This document shows, in pieces, positions 1 through 8,223 of a stretch of 64,000 nucleotides of DNA (position 1 is the stretch's first letter; each line of letters opens with the position of its first letter). Source of the DNA: an uncultured Lachnospiraceae bacterium (GTDB lineage Bacteria; Bacillota; Clostridia; Lachnospirales; Lachnospiraceae); contig CAJUMJ010000028.1 of the NCBI GenBank assembly GCA_910587095.1, forward strand, positions 1 to 64,000. The letters run 5' to 3'. A program made the position numbers and the translations under genes. Under the pieces are notes generated by a model. The model ran no database searches. It saw nothing but the letters and a program-made list of their open reading frames with translations, and was not told the DNA's origin.

Positions 1-103
1 GAAGTATACCAGAATTAAAAAGAACTAAAGCAGAGAATACGACAGACCGGATTTTCCACCGGTCTAATCGTCGTGGAAAAAATTCATATTAAAAATTTAT
101 AAA

Positions 104-141
104 AAACCTGCTAAAAAGTCTTGACTTTTGTTAGCAGGTTT
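104..141. repeat. Long inverted repeat at the break of the truncated symporter
   Basis: Eleven bases at 104-114 (AAACCTGCTAA) are the exact reverse complement of 131-141 (TTAGCAGGTTT), and the inner bases AAAAGTC/GACTTTT continue the pairing. Homology to the symporter begins directly to the right, so the hairpin marks the breakpoint. A second smaller hairpin (AGACCGG/CCGGTCT) lies at 44-65. This may be the end of an inserted or deleted mobile element; that part is inference. Confidence 0.6.
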
Positions 142-1280
142 CTATCGCTTACACCGTCTTTGGCGGTATTGCGGCCGTCATCTGGACGGACGTCGTGCAG
201 ATGTTCATTATATGGCTGGGAGTTATTCTGGCAATCGTACTGCCAGTTTTTATGGCGGACGGCGGGCTTGGGGCGATTGTCGAAAACGCCGTTTCCAACA
301 ATATGATCACCGGGCTGGATTTTAGTTTTTCTTTAAAAAACCCGTACTCCTTCTGGGGCGGTCTGCTTGGTTCCGGGTTTCTGTATATTACATATCTGGG
401 CACGGATCAGAGCCAGATCCAGCGTGTCCTGACCGCAAAATCGATCCGCGAGACAAAGTTATCCCTGTCTCTGGCAGGTTTTATCGTACCGATTCAGACG
501 CTGTTATTCCTGATTGCCGGTATCTGCCTGTTTACGGCGTTCGGCGGTCAGACATTTGAAAATTCAGACTATGTAATGCTGACATTTATTACCCAATATC
601 TGCCCGTAGGCGTTGCAGGGCTTGTGACCGCGGGAGTATTCGCGGCAGGCATGTCCAGCGTGGACTCGGCGCTCAATGCGCTCGCTACGGTGGCAACCAC
701 CGACTTTTATAAAAAATGGAAACCCGAAGCGGATGATGCGCAGTGCCTGAAAGTTTCGCGTTATATGACTCTGTTCTTCGGCGTTTTCGCTACTGTGGCG
801 GCACTGTTTTTGGGCGGACTTGGTAGTATTTTAGATCTGATCAATGTGATCGGACCGCTGTTCTATCCCTGTATGCTGAGTGCATTTACCCTGGCGGTTT
901 TCTGCAAAAAAGGAAATGAAAAAGGCTGTATCACGGCTATCGTGACAGGGCTTGTCGTCGATGTGTTTATGTGGAGATGTACGGATATCGGCTCCTTATG
1001 GTGGAATTTCTTCGGTTTCGTGGTTGCTTTTGCGGCCGGCTACCTTGTGAGTATTTTAACCAACAAAGAAAAGGAAAAAGCTGTCGCCGCGGACTTCGAT
1101 TACGCGACCGCATCTGGCAGCGAGCTGACCATAGATTATGTGGTTAAAGCGGCTGTTGCCGGTAAAATTGAGGAGAAAGACGGAGACGGATATTATGTAG
1201 TCCCCGGTAAACTGGATAAGATCGGATATGCGCTGATCTCTTTCTTTGTGGTGCAGTGCGTAATACTGGCACTGATCTGA
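135..1280 (+). pseudogene. 5'-truncated sodium:solute symporter (SSS family)
   Basis: The reading frame is open from 135, after a stop at 132-134, to 1280. It encodes the part of an SSS-family symporter from about transmembrane segment 4 onward: the motif YTVFGGIAAVIWTDVVQ is typical of the middle of the family, and about nine further hydrophobic segments follow. The family usually has about 480-520 residues, so roughly the first 120-150 are missing. The only candidate start inside the frame is a GTG at 195 that has no convincing ribosome binding site and lies within a membrane segment. Members of this family import sugars, amino acids or sialic acid with sodium; the nearby nan operon makes sialic acid a possible former substrate, but that is inference. 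It is probably a non-functional remnant. Confidence 0.75.
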
Positions 1281-1352
1281 CGATCGCACCCGGCGAATCG
1301 GTAAAGATTTCCGAATGATGCGCAGCCGCTCAGGCGGAAAATTTCGCTTTCG

Positions 1353-1389
1353 CTCCCGCATAGGTTTCTCCATATGACTCTTGCGGGAG
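1353..1389. other. Hairpin in the 1281-1504 gap
   Basis: CTCCCGCA at 1353-1360 pairs with TGCGGGAG at 1382-1389 across a 21-base loop. No U-tract follows. The rest of this gap between the symporter remnant and the next gene holds no feature I recognise. Confidence 0.35.
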
Positions 1390-1504
1390 CCGGAAGCAGC
1401 CGTAAAGCGGCATATTTCCTTATGCTGCTGTGCGTATCATCTAATACCAGGCAGTCAGTCCTTTTTACCGCCAAATCAAATCTATGACAGAAAGCAGGAG
1501 AATC

Positions 1505-2068
1505 ATGATTGAAATTACATGTATATACCAGCGTAATACTAACAATCCGCAGAACATCCTGGCGGATTTCCTAAAAGGCTTCGCCGCCGTGACTAAATAT
1601 GGAAGAACCGTGATATACGAGGGGGAAACATACTATCTCCCCTATTACATGAAGACCTGTCAGGTGGAAGAAACCGGGGAGAAGTACGGATTCCTGGCAG
1701 GCGTATTGTGCGAGGATATCTCTGTTTTCAGGCTGGATGATAAGGCGGAAATTGATATCCTTTCAGAGGAAGTTCCTGCGGAATATGTGCTGGCAGGAGA
1801 GAAAAGGAAAGAGACGATACGGGCAGAGATTTCCCGCAAGATCCGGCTGAACAGGAGGCTGCGCAAAATGTTCACACGCTTCCATATCCACGAGCTTTCC
1901 CTGCAACCTGTCTACCTCCCGGAACAAACTTTTTACGGGAAGGGAAAAAGCACGTATCTTTTCCTTGTGGACAGCTTTTTGGGAAAAGTAGACTTCAAGC
2001 ACCAGAAGGCTGTGGAAAAACGGTTTGTAGAAAACTGTGGGCGACAGGCGGAAGTCTCCACCGGATAA
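1505..2068 (+). CDS. Hypothetical protein, 187 residues
   Basis: I do not recognise this protein. The ATG at 1505 is chosen over the in-frame ATG at 1484 because GGAG at 1497-1500 sits four bases upstream of it. The product is soluble, charged and without a signal peptide or membrane segment. Its central part is acidic, followed by a basic stretch around residues 105-125 (KETIRAEISRKIRLNRRLRK) that could be a helix for binding another protein or nucleic acid. It ends 14 bases from the convergent HNH nuclease gene. Being next to a defence-like operon does not by itself give it a role. Confidence 0.6.
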   Translation: MIEITCIYQRNTNNPQNILADFLKGFAAVTKYGRTVIYEGETYYLPYYMKTCQVEETGEKYGFLAGVLCEDISVFRLDDKAEIDILSEEVPAEYVLAGEKRKETIRAEISRKIRLNRRLRKMFTRFHIHELSLQPVYLPEQTFYGKGKSTYLFLVDSFLGKVDFKHQKAVEKRFVENCGRQAEVSTG

Positions 2069-2082
2069 TGTATTGAGACACC

Positions 2083-2757
2083 TCAGTCTATGTATCCCGA
2101 CAGTTCCGGATACGCTTCCCTGTTATCCCTGATCAACCATCTCTTGAACGCGGCAAACGGTGAACTGTCACCTAATTGCTGTTTCAGGAGATACTTCAAA
2201 TCCTCCTTCTCTTCCTCCTCAGCTTCCCTATATTCGCGGACATATTCCTTAAATTCAGATAGCTCTCTTCTCAGAATCCTTCTCAATATTGTAGCTTCCA
2301 TTTTCTTTTGGGGCGTAGAGCCATAATATATCTCCTGTAGCAACTCTACCGTATTCTGTATCTCTATTCTACAGTCCAGCATGTCAAAGACCAGCTTCTC
2401 ATCCGTTCCAAAATATCCTTTTCTCCGAAAAGCAATCAACGCCTCGACATCTTCTTTTGTACAATCGATAATTGGTTCAAATTTACCCAACTTCGTGTTG
2501 TTGCAATGCGCGCAGGCCAGAAAAAGATTATTCCAGTCATACTTCAAATCCACATTTCCACGATGCGGAATTAAATGCTCAATCTGATAAGAAGTAATCT
2601 GTTTATTTTCACAAATATAGCACTTCCCATGGAACATTTCTTTTAATGCCGCATTCACTTCCGGAGTGTTATAGGAACCATTCTTCATTTTTTCCCTTTT
2701 TAGTGAATCTATGGCTTTATCTGATTTTGAGGTTCTTTTCCGTTCCATCTTTATCAT
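2083..2757 (-). CDS. HNH endonuclease, PtuB-like partner of the ATPase
   Basis: The 224-residue protein has an HNH nuclease core: a zinc-type CYIC pair at residues 46-49, the beta-beta-alpha motif IEHLIPH at 59-65, N77 and a second pair CAHC at 82-85. The C-terminal half is helical and charged, with a Glu/Lys-rich stretch about residues 175-192. It starts at an ATGA overlap with the upstream ATPase gene, so the two are translationally coupled. An ATPase followed directly by an HNH protein is the known layout of the Septu anti-phage system (PtuA-PtuB) and of some retron effectors. The family assignment comes from domain order, not a search. A second ATG three codons in (2748) is possible as start. 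Confidence 0.75.
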   Translation of the reverse strand: MIKMERKRTSKSDKAIDSLKREKMKNGSYNTPEVNAALKEMFHGKCYICENKQITSYQIEHLIPHRGNVDLKYDWNNLFLACAHCNNTKLGKFEPIIDCTKEDVEALIAFRRKGYFGTDEKLVFDMLDCRIEIQNTVELLQEIYYGSTPQKKMEATILRRILRRELSEFKEYVREYREAEEEEKEDLKYLLKQQLGDSSPFAAFKRWLIRDNREAYPELSGYID

Positions 2758-3986
2758 AGTGTTCTTCCTTCTAAATCATAAAACAACTCCCTTATTTCCT
2801 GTAATAATCCTTTGGGAATATTCCGAAGTTCGCTTCTAAGCCTGGCTCTCTCCGCATATTCCTCCGCCGTTAAATCAGGCTTTTCTTTCAGATCCTGGTA
2901 TCTGTATACCTTTTGTTTTAGCTTCTCCGAGTATTCATCCGCTCCAAAATATCCTTCCGCAAGATCATCCGAAGAATATGCGGATAAATCTTCTAATTCT
3001 ATACAGTTCTCCAGATCATATACCTTGGCATTTGAAAGGGAATTCAAAATATACGGAGAATGTGTCGTGACAATAAACTGGAGCCTCGGGAAAAATTCCG
3101 TTAAAAATGGCATAATCTTCTTTTGCAGGCCAATATGAAGATGGGTTTCAATCTCGTCAACCAGCACAATTCCTTCTATATCATATTTGCTGATTTCATC
3201 GCCTGACAGCCAGTTTTTATCCATCCTCAAAATCAAATCCGAGACAATCTGAATAACGGAAGAATATCCGTCCGACAGCTCTTCCAGGCCAAACGGATTC
3301 CTGCCAGATTCATGAATTTTAAAATCATACTCTTTATAATCGTATTCCAAACGGATCATGTCATCGTCCAGCAAAATCCGTAATGCTCCGACAAACCTGT
3401 CAAACCATTCCTGAATTCTGTCTACAACGGCCATGTCACCTTCATTTCTTGCGTATGCCTGCTGTGTCTTCAGATGAACCATATATTGATGAAAAAGAGT
3501 TCCCGGTTCGGAATGAACACTATAGGAATCGCTCAGTTTAACCTCCTGCACTCCCCGCACACGGACAATCTGTGTTTTTCTGTTAGCCGGAAAATATGCG
3601 GTTACAAAATCCCCCTGTTTATACAGAGCTTCCAGATGCTCACTGTCATTAAAGGAAAGCCTGATACCATCTGCATATTTTTTTATTTGGCGCAAAGTAT
3701 AACTCTCGCTTTTCTCTATTTCGTATTTCTCCTCTTCCGTCTCTGCATTATTTAATGTTTCTTCTATTCTTGTCCATACGGGAATACGTCGTTTCATTAA
3801 ATCATTAAATACTTCATCATTGATTGCCTGCAAAAATTTTTGCACCGCAACGAGTAACGATGTCTTTCCGGAGCCGTTTTTACCGGTGATAATCAAATGC
3901 TGTCTCTGTTCCGGATTCAAAGAAATCGCTATATCGGACAAATGTCTCAACTTTTCAATATGAATTTCTGTAATATAATGTTCCAT
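2754..3986 (-). CDS. AAA/ABC-type ATPase, PtuA-like
   Basis: The 410-residue protein is an SMC/OLD-like ATPase: Walker A GKNGSGKT at residues 35-42, a signature-like LSDGYSS at 237-243, Walker B IVLVDEIE at 273-280 and the H-loop TTHSP at 307-311. This is the arrangement of predicted defence ATPases such as PtuA, in which ABC-like nucleotide-binding folds dimerise and control a nuclease. It is the first gene of a two-gene operon with the HNH protein and has its own promoter at 4084-4112. No DNA polymerase, reverse transcriptase or TOPRIM domain is present, which argues against a retron or a class 1 OLD nuclease. A Septu-like defence role is inferred from the pair. Confidence 0.75.
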   Translation of the reverse strand: MEHYITEIHIEKLRHLSDIAISLNPEQRQHLIITGKNGSGKTSLLVAVQKFLQAINDEVFNDLMKRRIPVWTRIEETLNNAETEEEKYEIEKSESYTLRQIKKYADGIRLSFNDSEHLEALYKQGDFVTAYFPANRKTQIVRVRGVQEVKLSDSYSVHSEPGTLFHQYMVHLKTQQAYARNEGDMAVVDRIQEWFDRFVGALRILLDDDMIRLEYDYKEYDFKIHESGRNPFGLEELSDGYSSVIQIVSDLILRMDKNWLSGDEISKYDIEGIVLVDEIETHLHIGLQKKIMPFLTEFFPRLQFIVTTHSPYILNSLSNAKVYDLENCIELEDLSAYSSDDLAEGYFGADEYSEKLKQKVYRYQDLKEKPDLTAEEYAERARLRSELRNIPKGLLQEIRELFYDLEGRTL

Positions 3987-4083
3987 TTTCCCTCTATTCC
4001 GAAGTATTCTATGCTGAGTTTTCCAAGGGAATACTCCGATTCTCCTCTTCGACCTTTCTCTTTATCGGGATTTCCTATCACTT

Positions 4084-4112
4084 ATTATAGTCAATATTTT
4101 TATTCAAATCAA
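4084..4112 (-). promoter_or_regulatory. Sigma-A promoter of the ATPase/HNH operon
   Basis: Read on the minus strand, TTGATT (4112-4107) and TATAAT (4089-4084) are separated by 17 bases. Transcription would begin near 4077 and give a leader of about 90 bases. Confidence 0.75.
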
Positions 4113-4172
4113 TAATCTATGTCTCTTCCATTACAGGAACGCAATTTTCCAGCGCATTTTCACAATACTACA

Positions 4173-4201
4173 TTGATTTAAACTCGTACAGGCTGTATAA
4201 T
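4173..4201 (+). promoter_or_regulatory. Sigma-A promoter of the phosphoribosyltransferase-like gene
   Basis: TTGATT at 4173-4178 and TATAAT at 4196-4201 are spaced by 17 bases. The leader to the ATG at 4278 would be about 70 bases. The gene also has a strong AGGAGG site near 4265. Confidence 0.75.
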
Positions 4202-4277
4202 ATTCACAACAGCATGCCGATTCCTCAGGGAAAAATTGTGCAAAAACTGAACTGCATCGTAAGAAGGAGGTAGACAC

Positions 4278-4919
4278 ATGAAAGAACTGATTAAAATTCA
4301 CTCCAAAAGCCATCCCAATATTGATTTAAAAGCGATCCACGGACATTTCGTAACCCCCAACTCACATATCAATTATTTTTTGGATATGACCACAATGAAA
4401 ACCAGATTGAGCGAAGCGTCTACCGCCGCAAAAGAACTGAGCAGACAGATTATGCTGTCCACCGTGGTAGATACGATCGTCTGTATAGACGGATGTGAAA
4501 TCATCGGTGCATTCCTGGCGGAGGAACTGACAAGAGCCGGCGTTTATTCCCGCAATGCGCACCAGACGATCTATATTGTCACTCCCGAATATTCCTCGTC
4601 CGGCCAGATGTTATTCCGCGATAATTATCTGCCCATGATCAGGGAAAAGAACATACTGCTTCTTCTCGCAAGCGCCACTACGGGCCGCACTGTCACCAAA
4701 GCAGTGCAGACCCTAACTTATTATGGCGCCTCCATCAGCGGTGTTAGCGCGATTTTCAGCGCCGCCAACTCTGTGGCAGGTATTCCGGTCAACGCGCTGT
4801 TCACCACATCGGACATTCCCGAATACAAAACCTACAGTTCGGAGGAATGTGCGTTGTGCAAGGAAAAACAGCCCATTGACGCTTTTGCAAACGCGTTTGG
4901 TTATTCCGCGATACAGTAG
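4278..4919 (+). CDS. Orotate phosphoribosyltransferase-like protein with a divergent PRPP loop
   Basis: The 213-residue protein looks like a type I phosphoribosyltransferase: an alpha/beta core with VVDTIVCIDGCEIIGAFLAEEL at about residues 63-84 and a PRPP-loop position at 128-139 (LLLASATTGRTV). In active family members the loop begins with two acidic residues (DD or ED) before the TTG; here they are replaced by A-S-A, so catalysis is doubtful or altered. A CALC pair near residue 192 may be a small metal-binding or redox site. Start and expression are well supported by an AGGAGG site and a near-consensus promoter. Its substrate cannot be named from the sequence. Confidence 0.6.
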   Translation: MKELIKIHSKSHPNIDLKAIHGHFVTPNSHINYFLDMTTMKTRLSEASTAAKELSRQIMLSTVVDTIVCIDGCEIIGAFLAEELTRAGVYSRNAHQTIYIVTPEYSSSGQMLFRDNYLPMIREKNILLLLASATTGRTVTKAVQTLTYYGASISGVSAIFSAANSVAGIPVNALFTTSDIPEYKTYSSEECALCKEKQPIDAFANAFGYSAIQ

Positions 4920-4927
4920 ACAGGAGC

Positions 4928-4992
4928 AAAAAAACGAAAAGTACTTCCAAAGATGTCTCGCCATAAAACGAGACACCCGGAAGTACTTTTCG
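4928..4992 (-). terminator. Long intrinsic terminator of the nan operon
   Basis: A perfect 14-base stem (4935-4948 with 4979-4992; core AGTACTTCC/GGAAGTACT) encloses a second hairpin TGTCTCG/CGAGACA (4954-4960, 4969-4975). On the minus strand the stem is followed at once by seven U residues (4934-4928). It would stop transcription that leaves the esterase gene. It shares its core with the intergenic repeat family seen elsewhere in the window. Confidence 0.8.
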
Positions 4993-5062
4993 CGTGAGAG
5001 AGCCGCAAGCACAGCATTCTCTCCCTGTTAATATAACCTTTTGCAAAATTTTTCAAGGGAAT

Positions 5063-5710
5063 TTACTCTAAAATCTCTCCGATTTCCTCAGCAAGCGCCT
5101 CCGCAAGCTGTCTGTGCCCTTCCAATGTCAGATGCATATAGTCAATGTCATTGACAGGCGCGGTGATGACCTGATTCGCGTCCATATAATGGCATCCCAT
5201 CAGTTGCGCGATTTTCGCAAACTCCTTCGCCAGCTTCTCGGATTTCTCGGCGCAGCCGTCTCCCATTGTCTCTCCGACATCGGAAGCTCTGTACCTGCCG
5301 TCTATGTTCTGCGGCGTCACAACCAAAATATTGGCCTTTCCTCCATTCCAGCAGTCTGTCGTTGCGATTGCTTTTGCAATCAGCCGTTTCAGCCCAAGTG
5401 CGATACACTCGGCCGAAGACCCGAAACGCTCTTTCGTGTCATTCGTTCCCAACATGATCACCAGCAGATCAACCGGCTCATGGCTCATCAGGCACGGATA
5501 AATATAATCCAGTCCGTTCAATCCCTCATGAATCGGATCCGTAAAACAAGTCGTTCGGCCGCTCAGCCCTTCCTCTATCACAAGGAATCCGTCGCCAAGC
5601 TTCTCCTGAAGCAGACAGCACCATCTCTGCGTCTCATCAAAACGTCCGTTCGTCGCCGCGTAATATCCGTGGGTATTGGAATCCCCAAAACATACAATAT
5701 GCTTTTTCAT
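5063..5710 (-). CDS. SGNH/GDSL hydrolase, candidate sialate O-acetylesterase
   Basis: The 215-residue protein has the SGNH blocks: nucleophile Ser in GDSN (S11), Gly in GLSGR (about G51), Asn in GTND (N90) and the Asp-His pair DYMH (D190, H193). There is no signal peptide, so it acts in the cytoplasm. The ATG at 5710 is chosen because GAGG lies eight bases upstream; a TTG further out at 5749 has no such site. It is the last gene of the nan operon, 35 bases after nanE. Removal of O-acetyl groups from imported sialic acid would fit this position and family, but the substrate is inferred from context only. Confidence 0.7.
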   Translation of the reverse strand: MKKHIVCFGDSNTHGYYAATNGRFDETQRWCCLLQEKLGDGFLVIEEGLSGRTTCFTDPIHEGLNGLDYIYPCLMSHEPVDLLVIMLGTNDTKERFGSSAECIALGLKRLIAKAIATTDCWNGGKANILVVTPQNIDGRYRASDVGETMGDGCAEKSEKLAKEFAKIAQLMGCHYMDANQVITAPVNDIDYMHLTLEGHRQLAEALAEEIGEILE

Positions 5711-5745
5711 CTTCATTACCTCAAAGTCAGACCGTGTGTGATTTC

Positions 5746-6441
5746 TCAACCCTCTACAGCCTTTATAAATCGCTGTGCAATCTCGAGCGGCCTCGTGATG
5801 GCCCCTCCGACTACCACCGCAAACGCACCTGTCTTAAGCATCTCCACCGCCTGTTCAGGGCTGTGGATTTTTCCCTCCCCGATTATCGGAATATCTACCG
5901 TCTCCGCAAGTTTCTTCACCAACTCATAATCAGGCCCATCTGTCTTGGGGGAGTATTCCGTGTAGCCGCTCATTGTCGTTCCCACAATATCCACTCCGAG
6001 TTTCCACGCGTTGATGCCTTCTTCGTAAGTAGAAATATCGGCCATCAGGATCGCATCAGGATATTTTTGGCGCACTTCCGTAATAAATTCATTGACGCTC
6101 TTCCCATCGCCGCGTTTCCGGTTCGTGCAGTCAAGAGCAATCACGTCGGAGCCTGCCTCCACCAGCTCATCCACCTCTTTCATGGTAGGCGTAATGTAGC
6201 TCTCAAAGCCCTCGTACTTTACTTTAATCAGCCCGATCACAGGAAGCCCCGTCTCCTCCTTGATTGCCACGACATCACGGATACTGCTGGTACGGATCGC
6301 CGGCGTTCCCGCCTGCTTTGCCGCCCGCGCCATCAGATACATAATGGATTTCTCCTCCACGTACAGAGGCTCACCCGGAACCGCCTGGCATGATACGATT
6401 ACCTTCCCTTTTATCCGATCGAATAATTCCTGCTTATTCAC
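5746..6441 (-). CDS. nanE: N-acetylmannosamine-6-phosphate 2-epimerase
   Basis: The 231-residue TIM-barrel protein converts ManNAc-6-phosphate to GlcNAc-6-phosphate in sialic acid breakdown. Family hallmarks are VSCQA near residue 16, RTSSIRD at 50-56, the catalytic-type lysine K73 in GLIK, LDCT at 103-106, MADIST at 133-138, and the glutamate E189 in IIGEGKI. GGAITRP near the C-terminus is the phosphate-binding loop. The length matches the family. A strong AGGAGG site lies just before the ATG. It follows nanA, from which it is separated by a hairpin-repeat region. Confidence 0.95.
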   Translation of the reverse strand: MNKQELFDRIKGKVIVSCQAVPGEPLYVEEKSIMYLMARAAKQAGTPAIRTSSIRDVVAIKEETGLPVIGLIKVKYEGFESYITPTMKEVDELVEAGSDVIALDCTNRKRGDGKSVNEFITEVRQKYPDAILMADISTYEEGINAWKLGVDIVGTTMSGYTEYSPKTDGPDYELVKKLAETVDIPIIGEGKIHSPEQAVEMLKTGAFAVVVGGAITRPLEIAQRFIKAVEG

Positions 6442-6463
6442 GCTAACCTCCTGTCTTCATAAA

Positions 6464-6629
6464 TACCAAACTAACCTCCATGATTCCGCTGTGCGGAATC
6501 TCAAAATCCACGGACGAACAAGTTCGTCGGCGTGAACGTGATTTGCGAAGCAAATCTAGTACTTCCAAGTCAGCTATGCTGACTTTGCGAAATGCCCTCT
6601 GGCATGAGCGGCTAGAAGTACTTTTCACG
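6464..6629. repeat. Cluster of five hairpins between nanA and nanE
   Basis: Adjacent perfect hairpins fill this gap: GATTCCGC/GCGGAATC (6482-6500), GACGAAC/GTTCGTC (6513-6528), GATTTGC/GCAAATC (6540-6556), and an outer AGTACTTC/GAAGTACT pair (6558-6565 with 6615-6622) enclosing AAGTCAGC/GCTGACTT (6567-6585) and ATGCC/GGCAT (6592-6605). The outer core is the same as in the nan terminator and in at least five other gaps. No U-tract follows, so it may affect mRNA stability rather than termination. Confidence 0.8.
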
Positions 6630-7547
6630 CTACGCAAATTTCTCAACGGCTCTGTCGATCATCTCCACACATTTCCTAACCTGATCCATATCCTCCGGGA
6701 TCAGAGCCGGAAGCGGTCGGCGTACTCCTCCGATATCAATCTTTTCGCGAATCTTCAAAGTCTCCTTAATTACGCCGTACAGATTTCCGTGACAGCCACA
6801 CATCGCATAGATAATTTCGTTGGCGGCATATTGTATCTGCCGTGCTTCTTCCAGCTTACCTTCACCTACCAGCTCCATTATTTTCAGGAAAAGCTCCGGC
6901 ATCGCCGCATACGTGCCGCCGATTCCGCCGTCCGCTCCAATCGCAAGACCCGCCACAAGCTGCTCGTCAGGACCGTTAAACACGGCAAAGTCTTCTCCGC
7001 CCTCCGCCTTAAACATCTGAATATCCTGGGTCGGCATGGAACTGTTCTTTACCGCGGCCACTCTCGGGTTTTTCTTCATTTCCCTAAACAGCGGCATCGT
7101 AAGCGCCACGCCTGCAAGCTGCGGAATATTGTAGATTATAAAATCCGTATCCGGCGCAGCGTCTGAAATATCATTCCAGTATTGAGCAATGGCATATTCC
7201 GGCAGATGGAAATAAATGGGAGGGATTGCCGCAATGGCATCTACGCCAAGGCTCTGCGCGTGCGCTGCGAGCTCCCTGCTGTCCGCCGTATTGTTGCAGG
7301 CAACGTGCGCGATAATCGTCAGCTTATCTGCTCCAGTTTTCACTACCCGCTCCAGCGTGCGCTTTCTGTCCTCTACGCTCTGGTAAATGCATTCCCCGGA
7401 GGATCCGCCCACATACACGCCCTTCACGCCTTTTCTTATCATATAATCAGTCAGTATTTCCACACGGTTTTCGTCAACTTCACCCGTCTCGTCATAACAT
7501 GCATAAAACGCCGGAATAATCCCCTGATATTTCGCAATATCTCTCAT
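6630..7547 (-). CDS. nanA: N-acetylneuraminate lyase
   Basis: The 305-residue DapA/NanA-family aldolase splits N-acetylneuraminate into ManNAc and pyruvate. The pyruvate-binding motif GGSSGE is at residues 47-52, the catalytic Tyr at Y139 (IIYNIP) and the Schiff-base Lys at K167 (AAVKNSS), almost the same numbers as in the E. coli enzyme (137 and 165). The ATG at 7547 is preferred over the GTG at 7556 because AAAGG lies nine bases upstream of it and would touch the GTG. It stands between nanQ and nanE in the operon, which supports lyase rather than dihydrodipicolinate synthase activity. Confidence 0.93.
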   Translation of the reverse strand: MRDIAKYQGIIPAFYACYDETGEVDENRVEILTDYMIRKGVKGVYVGGSSGECIYQSVEDRKRTLERVVKTGADKLTIIAHVACNNTADSRELAAHAQSLGVDAIAAIPPIYFHLPEYAIAQYWNDISDAAPDTDFIIYNIPQLAGVALTMPLFREMKKNPRVAAVKNSSMPTQDIQMFKAEGGEDFAVFNGPDEQLVAGLAIGADGGIGGTYAAMPELFLKIMELVGEGKLEEARQIQYAANEIIYAMCGCHGNLYGVIKETLKIREKIDIGGVRRPLPALIPEDMDQVRKCVEMIDRAVEKFA

Positions 7548-7591
7548 ATTTTGCACCCTTTCTTCTTTTTTTCTTTCACCCTCACCCCTGT

Positions 7592-8044
7592 TTAACCCAT
7601 GTATACTTTAATAACTGCTTTTTTCACCGCGGAAGGACTGCCTGCGGCCAGTTTCACCATATGCGCGTCCTCCGGCAGGGTAATCAGCGCCTTCCCCGGT
7701 ACCAGTTTCATATAATGCTCCACAGGACCCTCCACTTCCAGAAGATCCTTATTCTCGTCAAATGACTTGATCGATACCCTTGACATATCCGAGACGCCAA
7801 TAATCTCCTCTCCGGCCACAGTCATATGGATATCTGCATACTTTTTGTGCGCCTCAAAAAAGCCGTCGTTCTCAGAAATCGTCTCATAGTCGAACACATT
7901 CATATAAACCATATCGCCGTCAATCTCGTAATGCCCTGCTTCCAGATTATCAAGCGGGTGACTGCTCAGATAGTCAACCGCCTTATCCATAAACTTACAC
8001 AGGCCATGATAATGTCCTATATTAGCTATCTCCGTATAAATCAT
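7592..8044 (-). CDS. nanQ: YhcH/NanQ family protein, N-acetylneuraminate anomerase
   Basis: This 150-residue cupin-like protein belongs to the YhcH/YjgK/YiaL (DUF386) family. Members near nan genes open the alpha form of N-acetylneuraminate to feed the lyase. Typical elements are AHKKYADIHM at about residues 66-75, with the metal-binding His and Glu/Asp positions, and HYMKLVPGKALITLPEDAHM in the C-terminal half. A GGAG site precedes the ATG. It lies upstream of nanA in the same operon, so anomerase activity is a confident inference. Confidence 0.9.
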   Translation of the reverse strand: MIYTEIANIGHYHGLCKFMDKAVDYLSSHPLDNLEAGHYEIDGDMVYMNVFDYETISENDGFFEAHKKYADIHMTVAGEEIIGVSDMSRVSIKSFDENKDLLEVEGPVEHYMKLVPGKALITLPEDAHMVKLAAGSPSAVKKAVIKVYMG

Positions 8045-8085
8045 CCTACTCCTCCATGTCAGAGCAGTTTACTGCGATGTCACGC

Positions 8086-8191
8086 GATGAGAAATTCGCG
8101 CAGGCGATTTCTCATCTGCGATCAGGGCAATCCCCGTCTCTGACTTAAATTGCCGATTGAAAAATCAGTGCATCAGCATGATTTTTCAATC
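8086..8191. repeat. Two hairpins between permease and nanQ
   Basis: GATGAGAAAT at 8086-8095 pairs with ATTTCTCATC at 8107-8116, and a 13-base perfect stem 8155-8167/8179-8191 (core GAAAAATCA/TGATTTTTC) follows. Bases 8125-8191 are nearly identical to 62939-63000 at the far end of the window. Confidence 0.8.
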
Positions 8192-8223
8192 TAACCTCCG
8201 TGATTCTGTTTCCCGGAATCTCC

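Noticed and set aside
1281..1504. Possible riboswitch in the leader of the hypothetical gene
   Set aside because: Only simple hairpins are visible; no known riboswitch core was recognised.
2083..3986. Retron or Gabija system
   Set aside because: No reverse transcriptase or structured RNA is seen, and the second gene is an HNH nuclease rather than a UvrD-like helicase.
5746..6441. nanE product feeding pseudaminic acid synthesis directly
   Set aside because: The Pse pathway starts from UDP-GlcNAc through PseB; ManNAc-6-phosphate is not an intermediate.
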